From Plantibacter flavus (lineage in GTDB: Bacteria > Actinomycetota > Actinomycetes > Actinomycetales > Microbacteriaceae): a stretch of 64,000 bases of DNA. This document shows, in pieces, positions 25,238 to 33,987 of the stretch. The stretch covers positions 688,825 to 752,824 of the forward strand of contig NZ_FXAP01000001.1 in NCBI RefSeq assembly GCF_900177615.1, in the 5' to 3' direction. Numbering within the stretch: position 1 is the first letter of the stretch; each line of letters opens with the position of its first letter. Both the position numbers and the translations under genes were made by a program. The notes below the pieces were generated by a model. The model searched no databases, had not been told where the DNA came from, and saw only the letters and a list, made by a program, of their open reading frames with translations.

Positions 25238-25737
25238 TGGCGATCGAACACGACTACTTCGGCATCATCGCGACCGAGCCTGGTGGTGGCGTCTACTGGT
25301 CCGACAACATCGACGTCGGGGAGCAGTCCGTCTCCATCTCGTTGAGCGCCCCCGACGAGGACGACATCCCGGCCGACGCGCTCGACCTGGCGGCCGCGAT
25401 GATCCTCGCCCTCGAGGGCTTCGACCTGCGCTCGCGCGAGGCGATGCTGAGCGAGGTCGACGACCGTACCTCCGAGGTCACTGAATACATCATCCAGGCC
25501 GTCGAGGAGCTGGGGGAGTCCCTGCCGGATGTCCTGGTCGACGAGTCCGGAGACCGCGACGTGGACGTCATCCGGTCGATGACGCTGCTGAGCGTCGGGT
25601 TCGCGCCGCACCAGCACAACGGCGACGAGGCGTTCGCGATCTTCGAGTATTCGCTCGACGCGGACCAGCTCGACGGCGTGCTCATGGTCGCCTATACCTC
25701 CGACGGCGAGGTCACCGGGGTCACGAGCGAGGACTGA
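25237..25737 (+). CDS. DUF2004-like protein
   Basis: This 166-aa acidic protein has no signal or membrane segment. The opening MAIEHDYFGIIATEPGG and the overall pattern resemble DUF2004 proteins, small soluble proteins of unknown function; the assignment is tentative. The start overlaps the ftsY stop (TGATG), so it is translationally coupled to ftsY. It is convergent with lipA, with 24 nt between the stops. Confidence 0.6.
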   Translation: MAIEHDYFGIIATEPGGGVYWSDNIDVGEQSVSISLSAPDEDDIPADALDLAAAMILALEGFDLRSREAMLSEVDDRTSEVTEYIIQAVEELGESLPDVLVDESGDRDVDVIRSMTLLSVGFAPHQHNGDEAFAIFEYSLDADQLDGVLMVAYTSDGEVTGVTSED

Positions 25738-25761
25738 GCCCGACCGGTCGAGGCGTCGGCC

Positions 25762-26778
25762 TCAGACCGCCTGGGCGAAGCCGAGTGAGGCGTCTGCGAG
25801 GTGCTGCAGTCCCTCGGGGACCTCGCGGCCCTTCGCCGTCATCGACTGCGCCCAGAGGCGTCCGGCACGGTAGGACGATCTGACGAGCGGTCCCGCGAGC
25901 ACACCGAGGAATCCGATCTCCTCGGCCTCCTCCTTGATCTCCAGGAACTCCTGCGGCTTGACCCAGCGGTCCACGGGGAGATGTCGAGGTGTCGGCCGGA
26001 GGTACTGGGTGACGGTGATGATGTCCGTGCCGGCCTCGTGCAGATCCTCGAGCGCCTGACTGATCTCGCTCCGGTCCTCACCCATCCCGAGGATGAGGTT
26101 GGACTTCGTGATGAGGCCGGCCGCGCGCGCCTGGGTCAGGACGTCGAGGGAGCGCTCGTAGCGGAAGGCTGGTCTGATCCGCTTGAAGATGCGCGGGACC
26201 GTCTCGACATTGTGTGCGAACACCTCCGGTTTGGAGGCGAACACCTCGCCGAGGAGGTCGGGGTTGCCGGAGAAGTCGGTCGCGAGGATCTCGACCCCTG
26301 TACCAGGGTTCGTCTCATGGATGCGTCGGACGGTCTCGGCGTGCAGCCACGCCCCCTCGTCGGGGAGGTCGTCGCGCGCCACGCCGGTGACGGTCGCGTA
26401 GCGCAGCCGCATCCGCTGCACCGAGTCGGCCACCCGCCGTGGCTCGTCACGGTCGTAGTCGGCCGGCTTACCGGTGTCGATCTGGCAGAAGTCGCAGCGC
26501 CTCGTGCACTGCGACCCGCCGATCAGGAAGGTCGCCTCGCGGTCCTCCCAGCACTCGAAGATGTTCGGGCAGCCGGCTTCCTGGCAGACCGTGTGGAGGC
26601 CCTCCTCCTGCACGAGCGCCTGGAGCTGTCGGTACTCGGGTCCCATCGTCGCGCGGGTCTTGAGCCAGTCGGGCTTCCGCTCGATGGGGGTCTGGGCGTT
26701 CCGGACCTCGAGTCGCAGGAGCTTCCGTCCGCCGGTGTCCGCCGCGGGAGCGGGTGCCGGTGCGCCGCAGCCGCTCAC
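25762..26778 (-). CDS. lipA: Lipoyl synthase
   Basis: This 338-aa radical-SAM enzyme inserts sulfur at C6 and C8 of protein-bound octanoyl chains. Both [4Fe-4S] clusters are visible: the auxiliary [12 protein letters not shown] and the radical-SAM [11 protein letters not shown] 26778 overlaps the lipB stop by 4 nt (GTGA), which fixes the start and shows translational coupling. The N-terminal ~20 residues are Ala/Pro-rich. Other open frames covering the lipB region are shadows. Confidence 0.96.
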   Translation of the reverse strand: MSGCGAPAPAPAADTGGRKLLRLEVRNAQTPIERKPDWLKTRATMGPEYRQLQALVQEEGLHTVCQEAGCPNIFECWEDREATFLIGGSQCTRRCDFCQIDTGKPADYDRDEPRRVADSVQRMRLRYATVTGVARDDLPDEGAWLHAETVRRIHETNPGTGVEILATDFSGNPDLLGEVFASKPEVFAHNVETVPRIFKRIRPAFRYERSLDVLTQARAAGLITKSNLILGMGEDRSEISQALEDLHEAGTDIITVTQYLRPTPRHLPVDRWVKPQEFLEIKEEAEEIGFLGVLAGPLVRSSYRAGRLWAQSMTAKGREVPEGLQHLADASLGFAQAV

Positions 26779-27449
26779 GCGGCCGCTCCGATCGTGGTCA
26801 CGGACGCGGCCGTCCAACCGGGCCGGAGCGCTTCGAAGATCTCGGAGACGCGCTCGGCGACGTCGCTCGGGGTGATCCGTCGACCGAGCTCGGCGCTGAT
26901 CGTGGTGACCCCGGCGTCGGCGATGCCGCACGCGACGATGTGGCCGAAGGGCTCGAGGGAGTTGTCGCAGTTGAGCGCGAAGCCGTGCAACGTGACCCCG
27001 GCCTGCACCCGGACACCGACGGCGCCGATTTTCGCGGCCGGTCCGCCGGCGACGGGGTCGACCCAGACACCCGACCGTCCGTCGATGCGGCGGCCGATGA
27101 CGCCGAGCTCCGTGATCGTCTGCAGCATGACCTCCTCGAGCAGGCGGACGTGTGCGACGACGTCGACCGGCTCCGGGAGGCGGACGATCGGATAGCCGGT
27201 GAGCTGTCCGGGTCCGTGCCAGGTGATGCGGCCGCCGCGATCGACCTCGACGACCGGCGTGCCGTCGTCGGGACGCTCGTGGGGACGGGTCAGCTTGCCC
27301 GCCGTGTACACGGGCTCGTGTTCGCACAGGATGAGGTGCTCCGGCCCCGCTCCGCTGACGACCGCCTCATGGACCCGACGCTGCAGCGCCCAACCCTCGC
27401 GGTACGGGACGAACGCGGGCGCGAGCCCGGCGATGAGGAGCTGTGTCAT
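26775..27449 (-). CDS. lipB: Lipoyl(octanoyl) transferase
   Basis: This 224-aa protein moves octanoate from acyl carrier protein to lipoyl domains, the step before LipA. It shows [18 protein letters not shown] (the RGGxxTxHGPGQ active-site loop), the lysine of [11 protein letters not shown] and the family cysteine in NCDNS. ATG 27449 is supported by the MTQLLIAGL start and by TATCGT on the minus strand (27462-27457), 7 nt upstream; a longer frame to 27500 starts before this box. It heads a lipB-lipA unit. Confidence 0.95.
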   Translation of the reverse strand: MTQLLIAGLAPAFVPYREGWALQRRVHEAVVSGAGPEHLILCEHEPVYTAGKLTRPHERPDDGTPVVEVDRGGRITWHGPGQLTGYPIVRLPEPVDVVAHVRLLEEVMLQTITELGVIGRRIDGRSGVWVDPVAGGPAAKIGAVGVRVQAGVTLHGFALNCDNSLEPFGHIVACGIADAGVTTISAELGRRITPSDVAERVSEIFEALRPGWTAASVTTIGAAA

Positions 27450-27552
27450 GGCCGCCACGATAGCATTGTTGGACGCCGTCCAAATACTCATCTTCCGCAC
27501 GCGGCGGCGATCGACCGGGTCGCGCCGCGGTCTGCCCTAAACTGGAGGGATC

Positions 27553-29106
27553 ATGGCAACGTTCGGCACACTCTCTGACCGCCTCGCGGATACGTTCAAG
27601 AACCTCCGCACCAAGGGCAAGCTCTCCGCGGCCGATGTCGACGGCACCGTCCGCGAGATCCGTCGCGCCCTCCTCGACGCGGACGTCGCACTCGACGTCG
27701 TCAAGGACTTCACGGGTCGCGTACGCGAGCGCGCCCTCGGCGACGAGGTGAGCAAGGCGCTCAACCCGGCGCAGCAGGTCGTCCAGATCGTCAACGACGA
27801 GCTCGTCACGATCCTCGGCGGACAGCAGCGGCGTCTCGAGTTCGCGAAGAAGCCGCCGACCGTCATCATGCTCGCCGGACTCCAGGGTGCCGGAAAGACG
27901 ACGCTCGCGGGCAAGCTCGCCAAGTGGCTCAAGAAGGACGGCCACACGCCGCTCCTCGTCGCGTCCGACCTCCAGCGCCCCAACGCCGTCAACCAGCTCC
28001 AGGTCGTCGGCGAGCAGGCGGGCGTCCCCGTCTACGCTCCCGAGCCCGGCAACGGGGTCGGCGACCCGGTCAAGGTCGCCCGCGACGGCGTCCGGTTCGC
28101 CGAGCAGAAGCTCTACGACACCGTCATCGTCGACACCGCCGGACGACTCGGCGTCGACGCCGAGCTCATGAAGCAGGCGTCGAACATCCGCAAGGCGGTC
28201 GATCCCGACGAGGTCCTCTTCGTCATCGACGCGATGATCGGTCAGGACGCGGTCGCGACGGCCAAGGCCTTCCTCGACGGCGTCGACTTCACCGGCGTGG
28301 TGCTCTCCAAGCTCGACGGCGACGCCCGCGGTGGTGCGGCACTCTCCATCGCCTCGGTCACCGGACGCCCCATCATGTTCGCGTCGACCGGTGAGGGTCT
28401 CGACGACTTCGAGCCGTTCCACCCCGACCGCATGGCGAGCCGGATCCTCGACCTCGGTGACATCCTCACCCTCATCGAGCAGGCGCAGCAGAACTTCGAC
28501 GAGGAGGAGGCGCGCAAGGTCGCGGAGAAGTTCGCGACCGACTCCTTCACGCTCGACGACTTCCTCAAGCAGATGCAGCAGCTGCGCGGCATGGGTTCCA
28601 TCAAGAAGATGATGGGCATGCTCCCCGGCATGGGGCAGATGAAGGAGCAGCTCCAGAACTTCGACGAACGCGAGATCGTCCGCACCGAGGCCATCATCCA
28701 GTCGATGACCACGGCAGAGCGCACGAACCCGAAGATCCTCAACGGATCCCGGCGCCTGCGCATCGCCAAGGGTTCCGGCATGACCGTCACCGAGGTCAAC
28801 GCCCTCGTCAACCGCTTCGAGCAGGCGGCCAAGATGATGAAGACCGTCGCCAAGGGTGGCGTGCCGAACATCCCCGGGATGGGTCCGGTTCCCGGTGCAC
28901 GGACGAACCGACCGAAGCCGCAGGCCAAGAAGAAGGGTTCCCGCTCAGGCAACCCGGCCAAGCGCGCGGCGGAGAACGCCGGCGCCGTCGAGACGCAGGC
29001 TGCCGCTACGGGCGCTGGATTCGGCCTCGGCGGTGGTTCGTCGTCGGGATCAGCGGCCCCCACCGAGGCGGAGCTCGCCGAGCTGCAGAAGTTCCTGGGT
29101 CGCTGA
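27553..29106 (+). CDS. ffh: Signal recognition particle protein Ffh
   Basis: This 517-aa SRP54 homologue binds signal sequences and 4.5S RNA. The N domain is followed by the GTPase with GLQGAGKTTLAGKLA, DTAGRLGVDAELM and SKLDGDARGG. The C-terminal M domain is Met-rich (KMMKTVAKGG, KKMMGMLPGMGQM). ATG 27553 has a GGAGGGATC ribosome-binding site. The last ~60 residues are basic and then Gly/Ser/Ala-rich. No 4.5S RNA gene is seen nearby. Confidence 0.97.
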   Translation: MATFGTLSDRLADTFKNLRTKGKLSAADVDGTVREIRRALLDADVALDVVKDFTGRVRERALGDEVSKALNPAQQVVQIVNDELVTILGGQQRRLEFAKKPPTVIMLAGLQGAGKTTLAGKLAKWLKKDGHTPLLVASDLQRPNAVNQLQVVGEQAGVPVYAPEPGNGVGDPVKVARDGVRFAEQKLYDTVIVDTAGRLGVDAELMKQASNIRKAVDPDEVLFVIDAMIGQDAVATAKAFLDGVDFTGVVLSKLDGDARGGAALSIASVTGRPIMFASTGEGLDDFEPFHPDRMASRILDLGDILTLIEQAQQNFDEEEARKVAEKFATDSFTLDDFLKQMQQLRGMGSIKKMMGMLPGMGQMKEQLQNFDEREIVRTEAIIQSMTTAERTNPKILNGSRRLRIAKGSGMTVTEVNALVNRFEQAAKMMKTVAKGGVPNIPGMGPVPGARTNRPKPQAKKKGSRSGNPAKRAAENAGAVETQAAATGAGFGLGGGSSSGSAAPTEAELAELQKFLGR

Positions 29107-29122
29107 GTCGAGCGGAGGCGGC

Positions 29123-29503
29123 ATGCGCGCGCTGAGGGCAGCGACTTCGGTCGTTGCAGTCGTCCTGGCCGCGGGCATGCTCGCCGGGTGCTCCGCGCTG
29201 TCTCCGGGCGAACGCGTCCTGGGCACCTGGGGTGAGGGCACCGGTGCTGCCGATCCGCATCTGGTGTTCACCGACGACGGTCGCGTGAGTGGTTCGGACG
29301 GCTGCAACAGCCTCTCCGGCTCCTGGCGCGCCGAGGACGACGCGCTCGTCGTCTCCGACGTCGCGGGCACCCTGGTGGCGTGTCCGGGCGTCGACACCTG
29401 GCTACGGGGGATCGCACAGGCGACGCTCTCGGACGATGGCGGGCGCCTGACCGTGACCGACGACGCCGGCATGCGGATCGGGACGCTCGACCGCGCGGAG
29501 TGA
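29123..29503 (+). CDS. META-domain lipoprotein
   Basis: This 126-aa protein has a signal sequence with lipobox GMLAGC (Cys23) and a mature domain of ~100 residues. GRVSGSDGCNSLSGSW is the G-C-N signature of META/HslJ domains, small beta-rich secreted domains, sometimes linked to stress or drug tolerance. Function here is unknown. It begins 17 nt after ffh, behind GGAGGCGGC, so it is probably in the same transcript. Confidence 0.85.
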   Translation: MRALRAATSVVAVVLAAGMLAGCSALSPGERVLGTWGEGTGAADPHLVFTDDGRVSGSDGCNSLSGSWRAEDDALVVSDVAGTLVACPGVDTWLRGIAQATLSDDGGRLTVTDDAGMRIGTLDRAE

Positions 29504-29513
29504 CGCCGCCTCG

Positions 29514-30656
29514 TCAGGCGGAGGGCTGGACCCCGTGTCGCAGCTCCTTCGCGAGCGAGCTCACGACCGCCTGCAGGCTGCCGGCGTTCGCGTGTGCGAC
29601 GGCGAGCTGTCGCTGGTAACTCGCTCCGTGCTCGATGATCGTGGCGATGCTCGCCAGTTCGTCCGCACAGCCGAGCCGACGGGCGACCGGCGCGAGGGTG
29701 TCGAGCAGGTCGTGCAGGTCGTCGGTCACGAGGCGCTCGTGGCCCGAGGAGTCGAGGATGATCTCGGCGTCCAGGCCGTACCGCGCCGCACGCCACTTGT
29801 TCTCGCGGACGTACCACGGCTGCAGGGTCTGCAGACGCTCTCCGGCGTCGAGACGGTCGGACAGGTGCTCGGTGAGGCAGTGGATGAGCGAGGCGAGGGC
29901 GCCGAACTCCGCGACGGTCGACGCTCCGTCGCACGCACGCATCTCCACCGTGCCCCACTGCGGCGACGGTCGCACATCCCAGCGGACCTCGGTGTGGTCC
30001 TCGATGATGCCGGTCACCGTCATGTCGTCGACGTAGGCCTCGAACTGCTCCCAGTCGGAGAGCTGGTAGGGGAGGCCCGCCGTCGGGAGCTGCTGGAACA
30101 TGAGCGCGCGGTTCGACGCGTAGCCGGTGTCGACCCCACCCCAGTACGGGCTGGACGCCGAGAGTGCCTGGAGGTGGGGCAGATAGGTCAGCAGCCCGTT
30201 CATGATCGGGAGGACCTTGTCGACCGTCTCGACGCCGACGTGCGCGTGCACACCCCAGATCATCATGTTGCGACCCCACCACTGGGTGCGGTCGATGAGC
30301 TTGTGGTACCGGGGCTTGTCGGTGACTTGCTGGTCGTACCACTGGCCGAACGGGTGCGAACCGCTGCAGATGAGTTCGACACCCATCGGATCCGTGATCG
30401 CCCGCACCTCGGCCAGCTGGCCCTCGAGGTCCGCGATCGCCTCGGGGACCGTGTGGTGCACACCCGAGACGAGTTCGACGGTGTTGAGCAGCAGCTCATT
30501 CGTGATCTGCGGATGATCGGAACCGTCGCTCGGGCGGAGTTCCGACAGGACGGTGTCAGCTGCGCCGACGAGATCGCCGGTGTCGCGGTCGACGAGGGCG
30601 ACCTCCCACTCGAGGCCGACGGTCGAACGCTCTGATCTGGCGAACTCGATGGGCAT
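29514..30656 (-). CDS. Carboxylate-amine ligase, glutamate-cysteine ligase type 2 (YbdK-like)
   Basis: This 380-aa protein fits the GCS2 family: VGLEWEVALVD at the N-terminus, then NELLLNTVELVSG, HAHVGVET and RWDVRPSPQWGTVEMR. The family makes gamma-glutamyl amide bonds. Actinobacterial members are annotated as glutamate-cysteine ligase, but the true substrate is often unproven, and these organisms normally use mycothiol instead of glutathione. GGGAGGTCGAC precedes ATG 30656. It is convergent with the META lipoprotein and divergent from rpsP. Confidence 0.85.
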   Translation of the reverse strand: MPIEFARSERSTVGLEWEVALVDRDTGDLVGAADTVLSELRPSDGSDHPQITNELLLNTVELVSGVHHTVPEAIADLEGQLAEVRAITDPMGVELICSGSHPFGQWYDQQVTDKPRYHKLIDRTQWWGRNMMIWGVHAHVGVETVDKVLPIMNGLLTYLPHLQALSASSPYWGGVDTGYASNRALMFQQLPTAGLPYQLSDWEQFEAYVDDMTVTGIIEDHTEVRWDVRPSPQWGTVEMRACDGASTVAEFGALASLIHCLTEHLSDRLDAGERLQTLQPWYVRENKWRAARYGLDAEIILDSSGHERLVTDDLHDLLDTLAPVARRLGCADELASIATIIEHGASYQRQLAVAHANAGSLQAVVSSLAKELRHGVQPSA

Positions 30657-30907
30657 TGGCGTCGACCTCCCGCAAGGCGCGGCCGGATGCCGCGCGCCAG
30701 CCCATCTTCACACGGGGTGGAGGGGTCATCCGGTATCGGTGTCGTCGGATTACCCAGATCGCCCGATGTCTGGCAGAATAGAGAGTTGAGTCTGCGCGGA
30801 GTTCGACCCTCTATCCGACGCCCGCAGCAACCACAGTTTTCGCGTCGAGCGTGTGGCCCCACCTTTCGGCAGCGAGCACATCAAACATCACATCATTCAG
30901 GAGAATC

Positions 30908-31333
30908 GTGGCTGTCAAAATCCGTCTCAAGCGTCTCGGCAAGATCCGTGCGCCGTACTACCGCATCGTCGTCGCAGACTCGCGCACGAAGCGCGACGGT
31001 CGTGTCATCGAGGAGATCGGCAAGTACCACCCCACCGAGGAGCCCTCGTTCATCGAGGTCGACTCCGAGCGTGCGCAGTACTGGCTCAGCGTCGGCGCCC
31101 AGCCGACCGAGCAGGTCGCAGCACTCCTCAAGCTCACCGGTGACTGGGGCAAGTTCAAGGGCGACAAGGACGCCGTGAGCACCGTCCGCGTCAAGGAGCC
31201 GAAGGCCGCCTTCGTCGCCGACGAGAAGAAGAAGCCCGTCCTCAAGCCGAAGGCGGAGGCCCCCGCGGCCAAGGCTGCTCCGGCCGAGGCCGAGGCGCCC
31301 GATGCCGACGCCGCTGAAGCAGAGCAGGCGTAG
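30908..31333 (+). CDS. rpsP: 30S ribosomal protein S16
   Basis: This 141-aa protein has the conserved bS16 start [18 protein letters not shown]. The last ~55 residues form a Lys/Ala/Glu/Pro tail not present in the ~80-aa E. coli protein; such tails are common in actinobacterial S16. Start GTG 30908 follows CAGGAGAATC. The 250-bp region upstream contains CAGAAT at 30774-30779 as a possible -10, leaving a ~125-nt leader. It heads rpsP-khpA-rimM. Confidence 0.96.
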   Translation: MAVKIRLKRLGKIRAPYYRIVVADSRTKRDGRVIEEIGKYHPTEEPSFIEVDSERAQYWLSVGAQPTEQVAALLKLTGDWGKFKGDKDAVSTVRVKEPKAAFVADEKKKPVLKPKAEAPAAKAAPAEAEAPDADAAEAEQA

Positions 31334-31335
31334 TC

Positions 31336-31587
31336 TTGCTCGCTCCCGCGCTCGAACATCTCGTCAAGGGGATCGTCGATCACCCGGATGACGTTCGCGT
31401 CACGGCACAGAACTCCGCCCGTGGCGAGGTCCTCGAGGTTCGTGTGAACCCCGAGGACCTCGGCCGGGTCATCGGTCGTGCCGGCCGGACGGCCAAAGCC
31501 CTGCGCACCCTCGTGGCAGCGCTGGCAGACGGTCGGCGGGTCCGAGTCGACGTGGTCGACACGGACGCCTCCGGCGCCAGCGCGTAG
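31336..31587 (+). CDS. khpA: KH-domain RNA-binding protein KhpA
   Basis: This 83-aa protein contains one KH motif with GRVIGRAGRTAKALRTLV, the GxxG loop that binds single-stranded RNA. KhpA (YlqC) is regularly found between rpsP and rimM. It starts at TTG 31336, only 2 nt after the rpsP stop, and its stop directly abuts the rimM GTG, so the three genes are one translation-coupled unit. Confidence 0.93.
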   Translation: MLAPALEHLVKGIVDHPDDVRVTAQNSARGEVLEVRVNPEDLGRVIGRAGRTAKALRTLVAALADGRRVRVDVVDTDASGASA

Positions 31588-32232
31588 GTGGCGGACGAGA
31601 CGGAGCCGAAGACCCAGTTGCGGGTCGGTCGGCTCACGAAAGCCCATGGCCTGAAGGGCGCCCTGAAGGTCGAGCTCTACACGGATGAGCCGGAGCACCG
31701 GTTCACCCCGGGCTCGACGTTCACGCTCCAGGTCCCCGCAGGATCGAAGTGGCGCGGCAAGACGCTCGAGCTCATCGAACTGCGCTGGTACAACAGCCAG
31801 CCGGTCGCCTTCTTCGTCGGCATCGCCGATCGCAGTGAGGCGGAGACCCTCGTGAAGGCGATCCTCTGGGTCGAGCAGGACCCCACCGAGCTGCCGGTCG
31901 AAGACGACGCCTGGTACGACCATCAGCTCGTCGGGTTGGCCGTGCACCGCGATGGCGTCGCCGTCGGTACCGTCGCCCGCGTCGACCACTTCCCGGCTCA
32001 GGACCTCCTGATCGTGAAGACCGGCGACGGCGAGGTCATGGTCCCGTTCGTGAAGGCGATCGTCCCCACGGTCGACATCGCTGCCGGGATCGTCACGGTC
32101 ACGCCGCCCACCGGTTTGTTCGAGGAACTCCCGGAGGCTGACGAAGCCCCCGGGACGACGGCTGGTCCAGTCGAGTCCGAGGCCTCCGACGAGGCTCAGG
32201 ACGACACCGGAGCGTCGCAGCCGGAGCGGTAG
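31588..32232 (+). CDS. rimM: 16S rRNA processing protein RimM
   Basis: This 214-aa protein helps assemble the 30S head and binds S19. It shows the RimM start LRVGRLTKAHGLKGALKVE and a C-terminal PRC-barrel (LVGLAVHRDGVAVGTV ... DLLIVKTGDGEVMVPFV). The final ~45 residues are acidic and probably disordered. Start GTG 31588 is contiguous with khpA. trmD, normally the next gene, is 11.5 kb away. Confidence 0.95.
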   Translation: MADETEPKTQLRVGRLTKAHGLKGALKVELYTDEPEHRFTPGSTFTLQVPAGSKWRGKTLELIELRWYNSQPVAFFVGIADRSEAETLVKAILWVEQDPTELPVEDDAWYDHQLVGLAVHRDGVAVGTVARVDHFPAQDLLIVKTGDGEVMVPFVKAIVPTVDIAAGIVTVTPPTGLFEELPEADEAPGTTAGPVESEASDEAQDDTGASQPER

Positions 32233-32272
32233 ATCGCGTTCCGAGTCGGTTCTCCCGGCTCGGAACACCCAT

Positions 32273-32310
32273 GACGGAGGCGTCGGTTGCGTGCAACCGA
32301 CGCCTCCGTC
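32273..32310. terminator. Strong bidirectional terminator
   Basis: A perfect 18-bp inverted repeat (GACGGAGGCGTCGGTTGC at 32273-32290, complement at 32293-32310) leaves only 2 nt unpaired in the middle. It lies between the rimM stop and the stop of the convergent nasB gene and could terminate both. It marks the left edge of the nitrate block. Confidence 0.85.
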
Positions 32311-32325
32311 GTCGTCTCCGGCCGA

Positions 32326-33987
32326 TCACGCCGGTACCGGCTCGCCCTGACGATCACTGTCCGCCACCCGCTCGAGGACCGCGGCGATCCGGCCGGTGCA
32401 CCCACCGCAGCCGGTACCGGCGCGGGTCGCCTTGCCGATGCAGGCGACCGTGGTACTGCCCGACTGCGCGGCATCCATGATCCTGCCGACCGTCACGCCG
32501 TTGCACGTACAGACGGTCGTCGAGGGGGCGAACGCATCGGCGGAGGCACCACCGGTCGCGTCCGGCCCGTCGAGCCGGAGGAGGACCGAGCGATCCGCCG
32601 GCAGTTCGCCGCCGCCGTCGTACAGGAGCGTCAGCTCGGCTGCAGTGCGCGGCATGCCGACGCAGACGAAGGCGGTGAGGACCCCGGCGCGGGTGATCAT
32701 CTTGACGTAGCGGCCGTGGTCGGGGTCCGCCCACACCGAGACGCTGCGCGGAGCGGCCGGATGCACGCTGCACGTGTCAGCGGTCGTCGGCTCGACGTCC
32801 CAGGGCTCGGCCTGGACGTCGCCGACCGCGACGACGTCGACCCGCTCGGCTTTGAGTGCGACGGTGCTCGCCCGCTCGACCGGTGGTGGACCCAGCTCGA
32901 GTGGTGATCCGCCGGCCGCGGCCTCGATCAGGAATCGAGTGGCGAGCCACTCGGCCTGCCGCCATCCTGGGCCGATGAGCCCCGACGGGCCGCCGGGGAC
33001 GATGCGTTCGCGGCGCAGGTCCGGTGTCGGCGCCAGCACGTGCGCGCAGTCGCCGATGGCGAAGATCCGCTCGTCCGACCAGCTGCTGAGGTCTTCGCCG
33101 ACGAGCACCCCGGAGCCGACACGGACCCCGGCGAGGATCGCCAGATCGGAGCGTGCGCTCACCCCGCACGACAGGACGAGCAGATCGCCGGTGATCCGTT
33201 TCCCGTCAGCGGTGATCAATGCGTCGAAGTGCCTCCCGCCCACGGGGTCGTCCCGATGACCGACCGCCTCGGCGCGGCTGTGCGCGATGACCTCCACACC
33301 TGCTGCCCGGAGCGCCGCGGCGAGCACGGAGCCGCCGCCACGGTCGAGGTTCCGCGGCATCGGGGTGGGGCCGTGGTGGACGACGACCACGTCGGCCCCG
33401 GCGCGCGCGGCGGAGAGCGCGAGCTCCAGCCCGAGCACGCCGGCACCCAGGACGACGATCCGGCCGCCGGACCGGACGACCTCGGCGGTGACGTCGGCGT
33501 CCGCGAGGTCACGCATGGTGCAGACGCCTCGGGGGAGGTCGTGGTCGGACAGCAGCAACGACCGTCCGTACTTCTCGAGCGCCGGGAGGTCCCGCTTCCG
33601 TCGATCGACGCCGTCGAGTGTCGGAACGTTCGCGCGCGCACCCGTCGCCAGGACGAGGCGGTCGTAGGGGAGCGTCTCCCCGGTGTCGAGTTCGACGGTC
33701 CGCGTCTCGCGATCGATCTGCATCGCGGTCGTGCCGCGCAGGACACGGATACCGTCCCGGGCGAGGTCCTCGGCACTGACGAGCGTCATGTCGGCGAGTC
33801 CGGTCGAGCCGACCGCGTGATCGGCGACCAGCACCCGGTTGTACGCGTCGAATGGCTCCTGCCCGACCACGGTCACCTGGAGCGAGCCGTCCCGCACGCC
33901 GGGGGCGACCTCCTCGGCGAATCGCGCACCGACCGGGCCGAATCCGACCACGACGATGCGGAGGGGGCGACCTGGTCGCGGACTCAT
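32326..33987 (-). CDS. nasB: Assimilatory nitrate reductase electron-transfer subunit (FAD + [2Fe-2S])
   Basis: This 553-aa flavoprotein begins with a Rossmann motif (VVVGFGPVGARFAEE), has a second dinucleotide site (IVVLGAGVLGLELALSAARAG) and the GDCAH FAD element, as in the NirB/rubredoxin-reductase family. The last ~65 residues form a BFD-like [2Fe-2S] domain with CTCNG and CGGCTGR. It probably passes electrons from NAD(P)H to the catalytic subunit encoded just upstream; its ATG overlaps that stop (ATGA). A siroheme-binding domain is absent, which separates it from NirB. Confidence 0.85.
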   Translation of the reverse strand: MSPRPGRPLRIVVVGFGPVGARFAEEVAPGVRDGSLQVTVVGQEPFDAYNRVLVADHAVGSTGLADMTLVSAEDLARDGIRVLRGTTAMQIDRETRTVELDTGETLPYDRLVLATGARANVPTLDGVDRRKRDLPALEKYGRSLLLSDHDLPRGVCTMRDLADADVTAEVVRSGGRIVVLGAGVLGLELALSAARAGADVVVVHHGPTPMPRNLDRGGGSVLAAALRAAGVEVIAHSRAEAVGHRDDPVGGRHFDALITADGKRITGDLLVLSCGVSARSDLAILAGVRVGSGVLVGEDLSSWSDERIFAIGDCAHVLAPTPDLRRERIVPGGPSGLIGPGWRQAEWLATRFLIEAAAGGSPLELGPPPVERASTVALKAERVDVVAVGDVQAEPWDVEPTTADTCSVHPAAPRSVSVWADPDHGRYVKMITRAGVLTAFVCVGMPRTAAELTLLYDGGGELPADRSVLLRLDGPDATGGASADAFAPSTTVCTCNGVTVGRIMDAAQSGSTTVACIGKATRAGTGCGGCTGRIAAVLERVADSDRQGEPVPA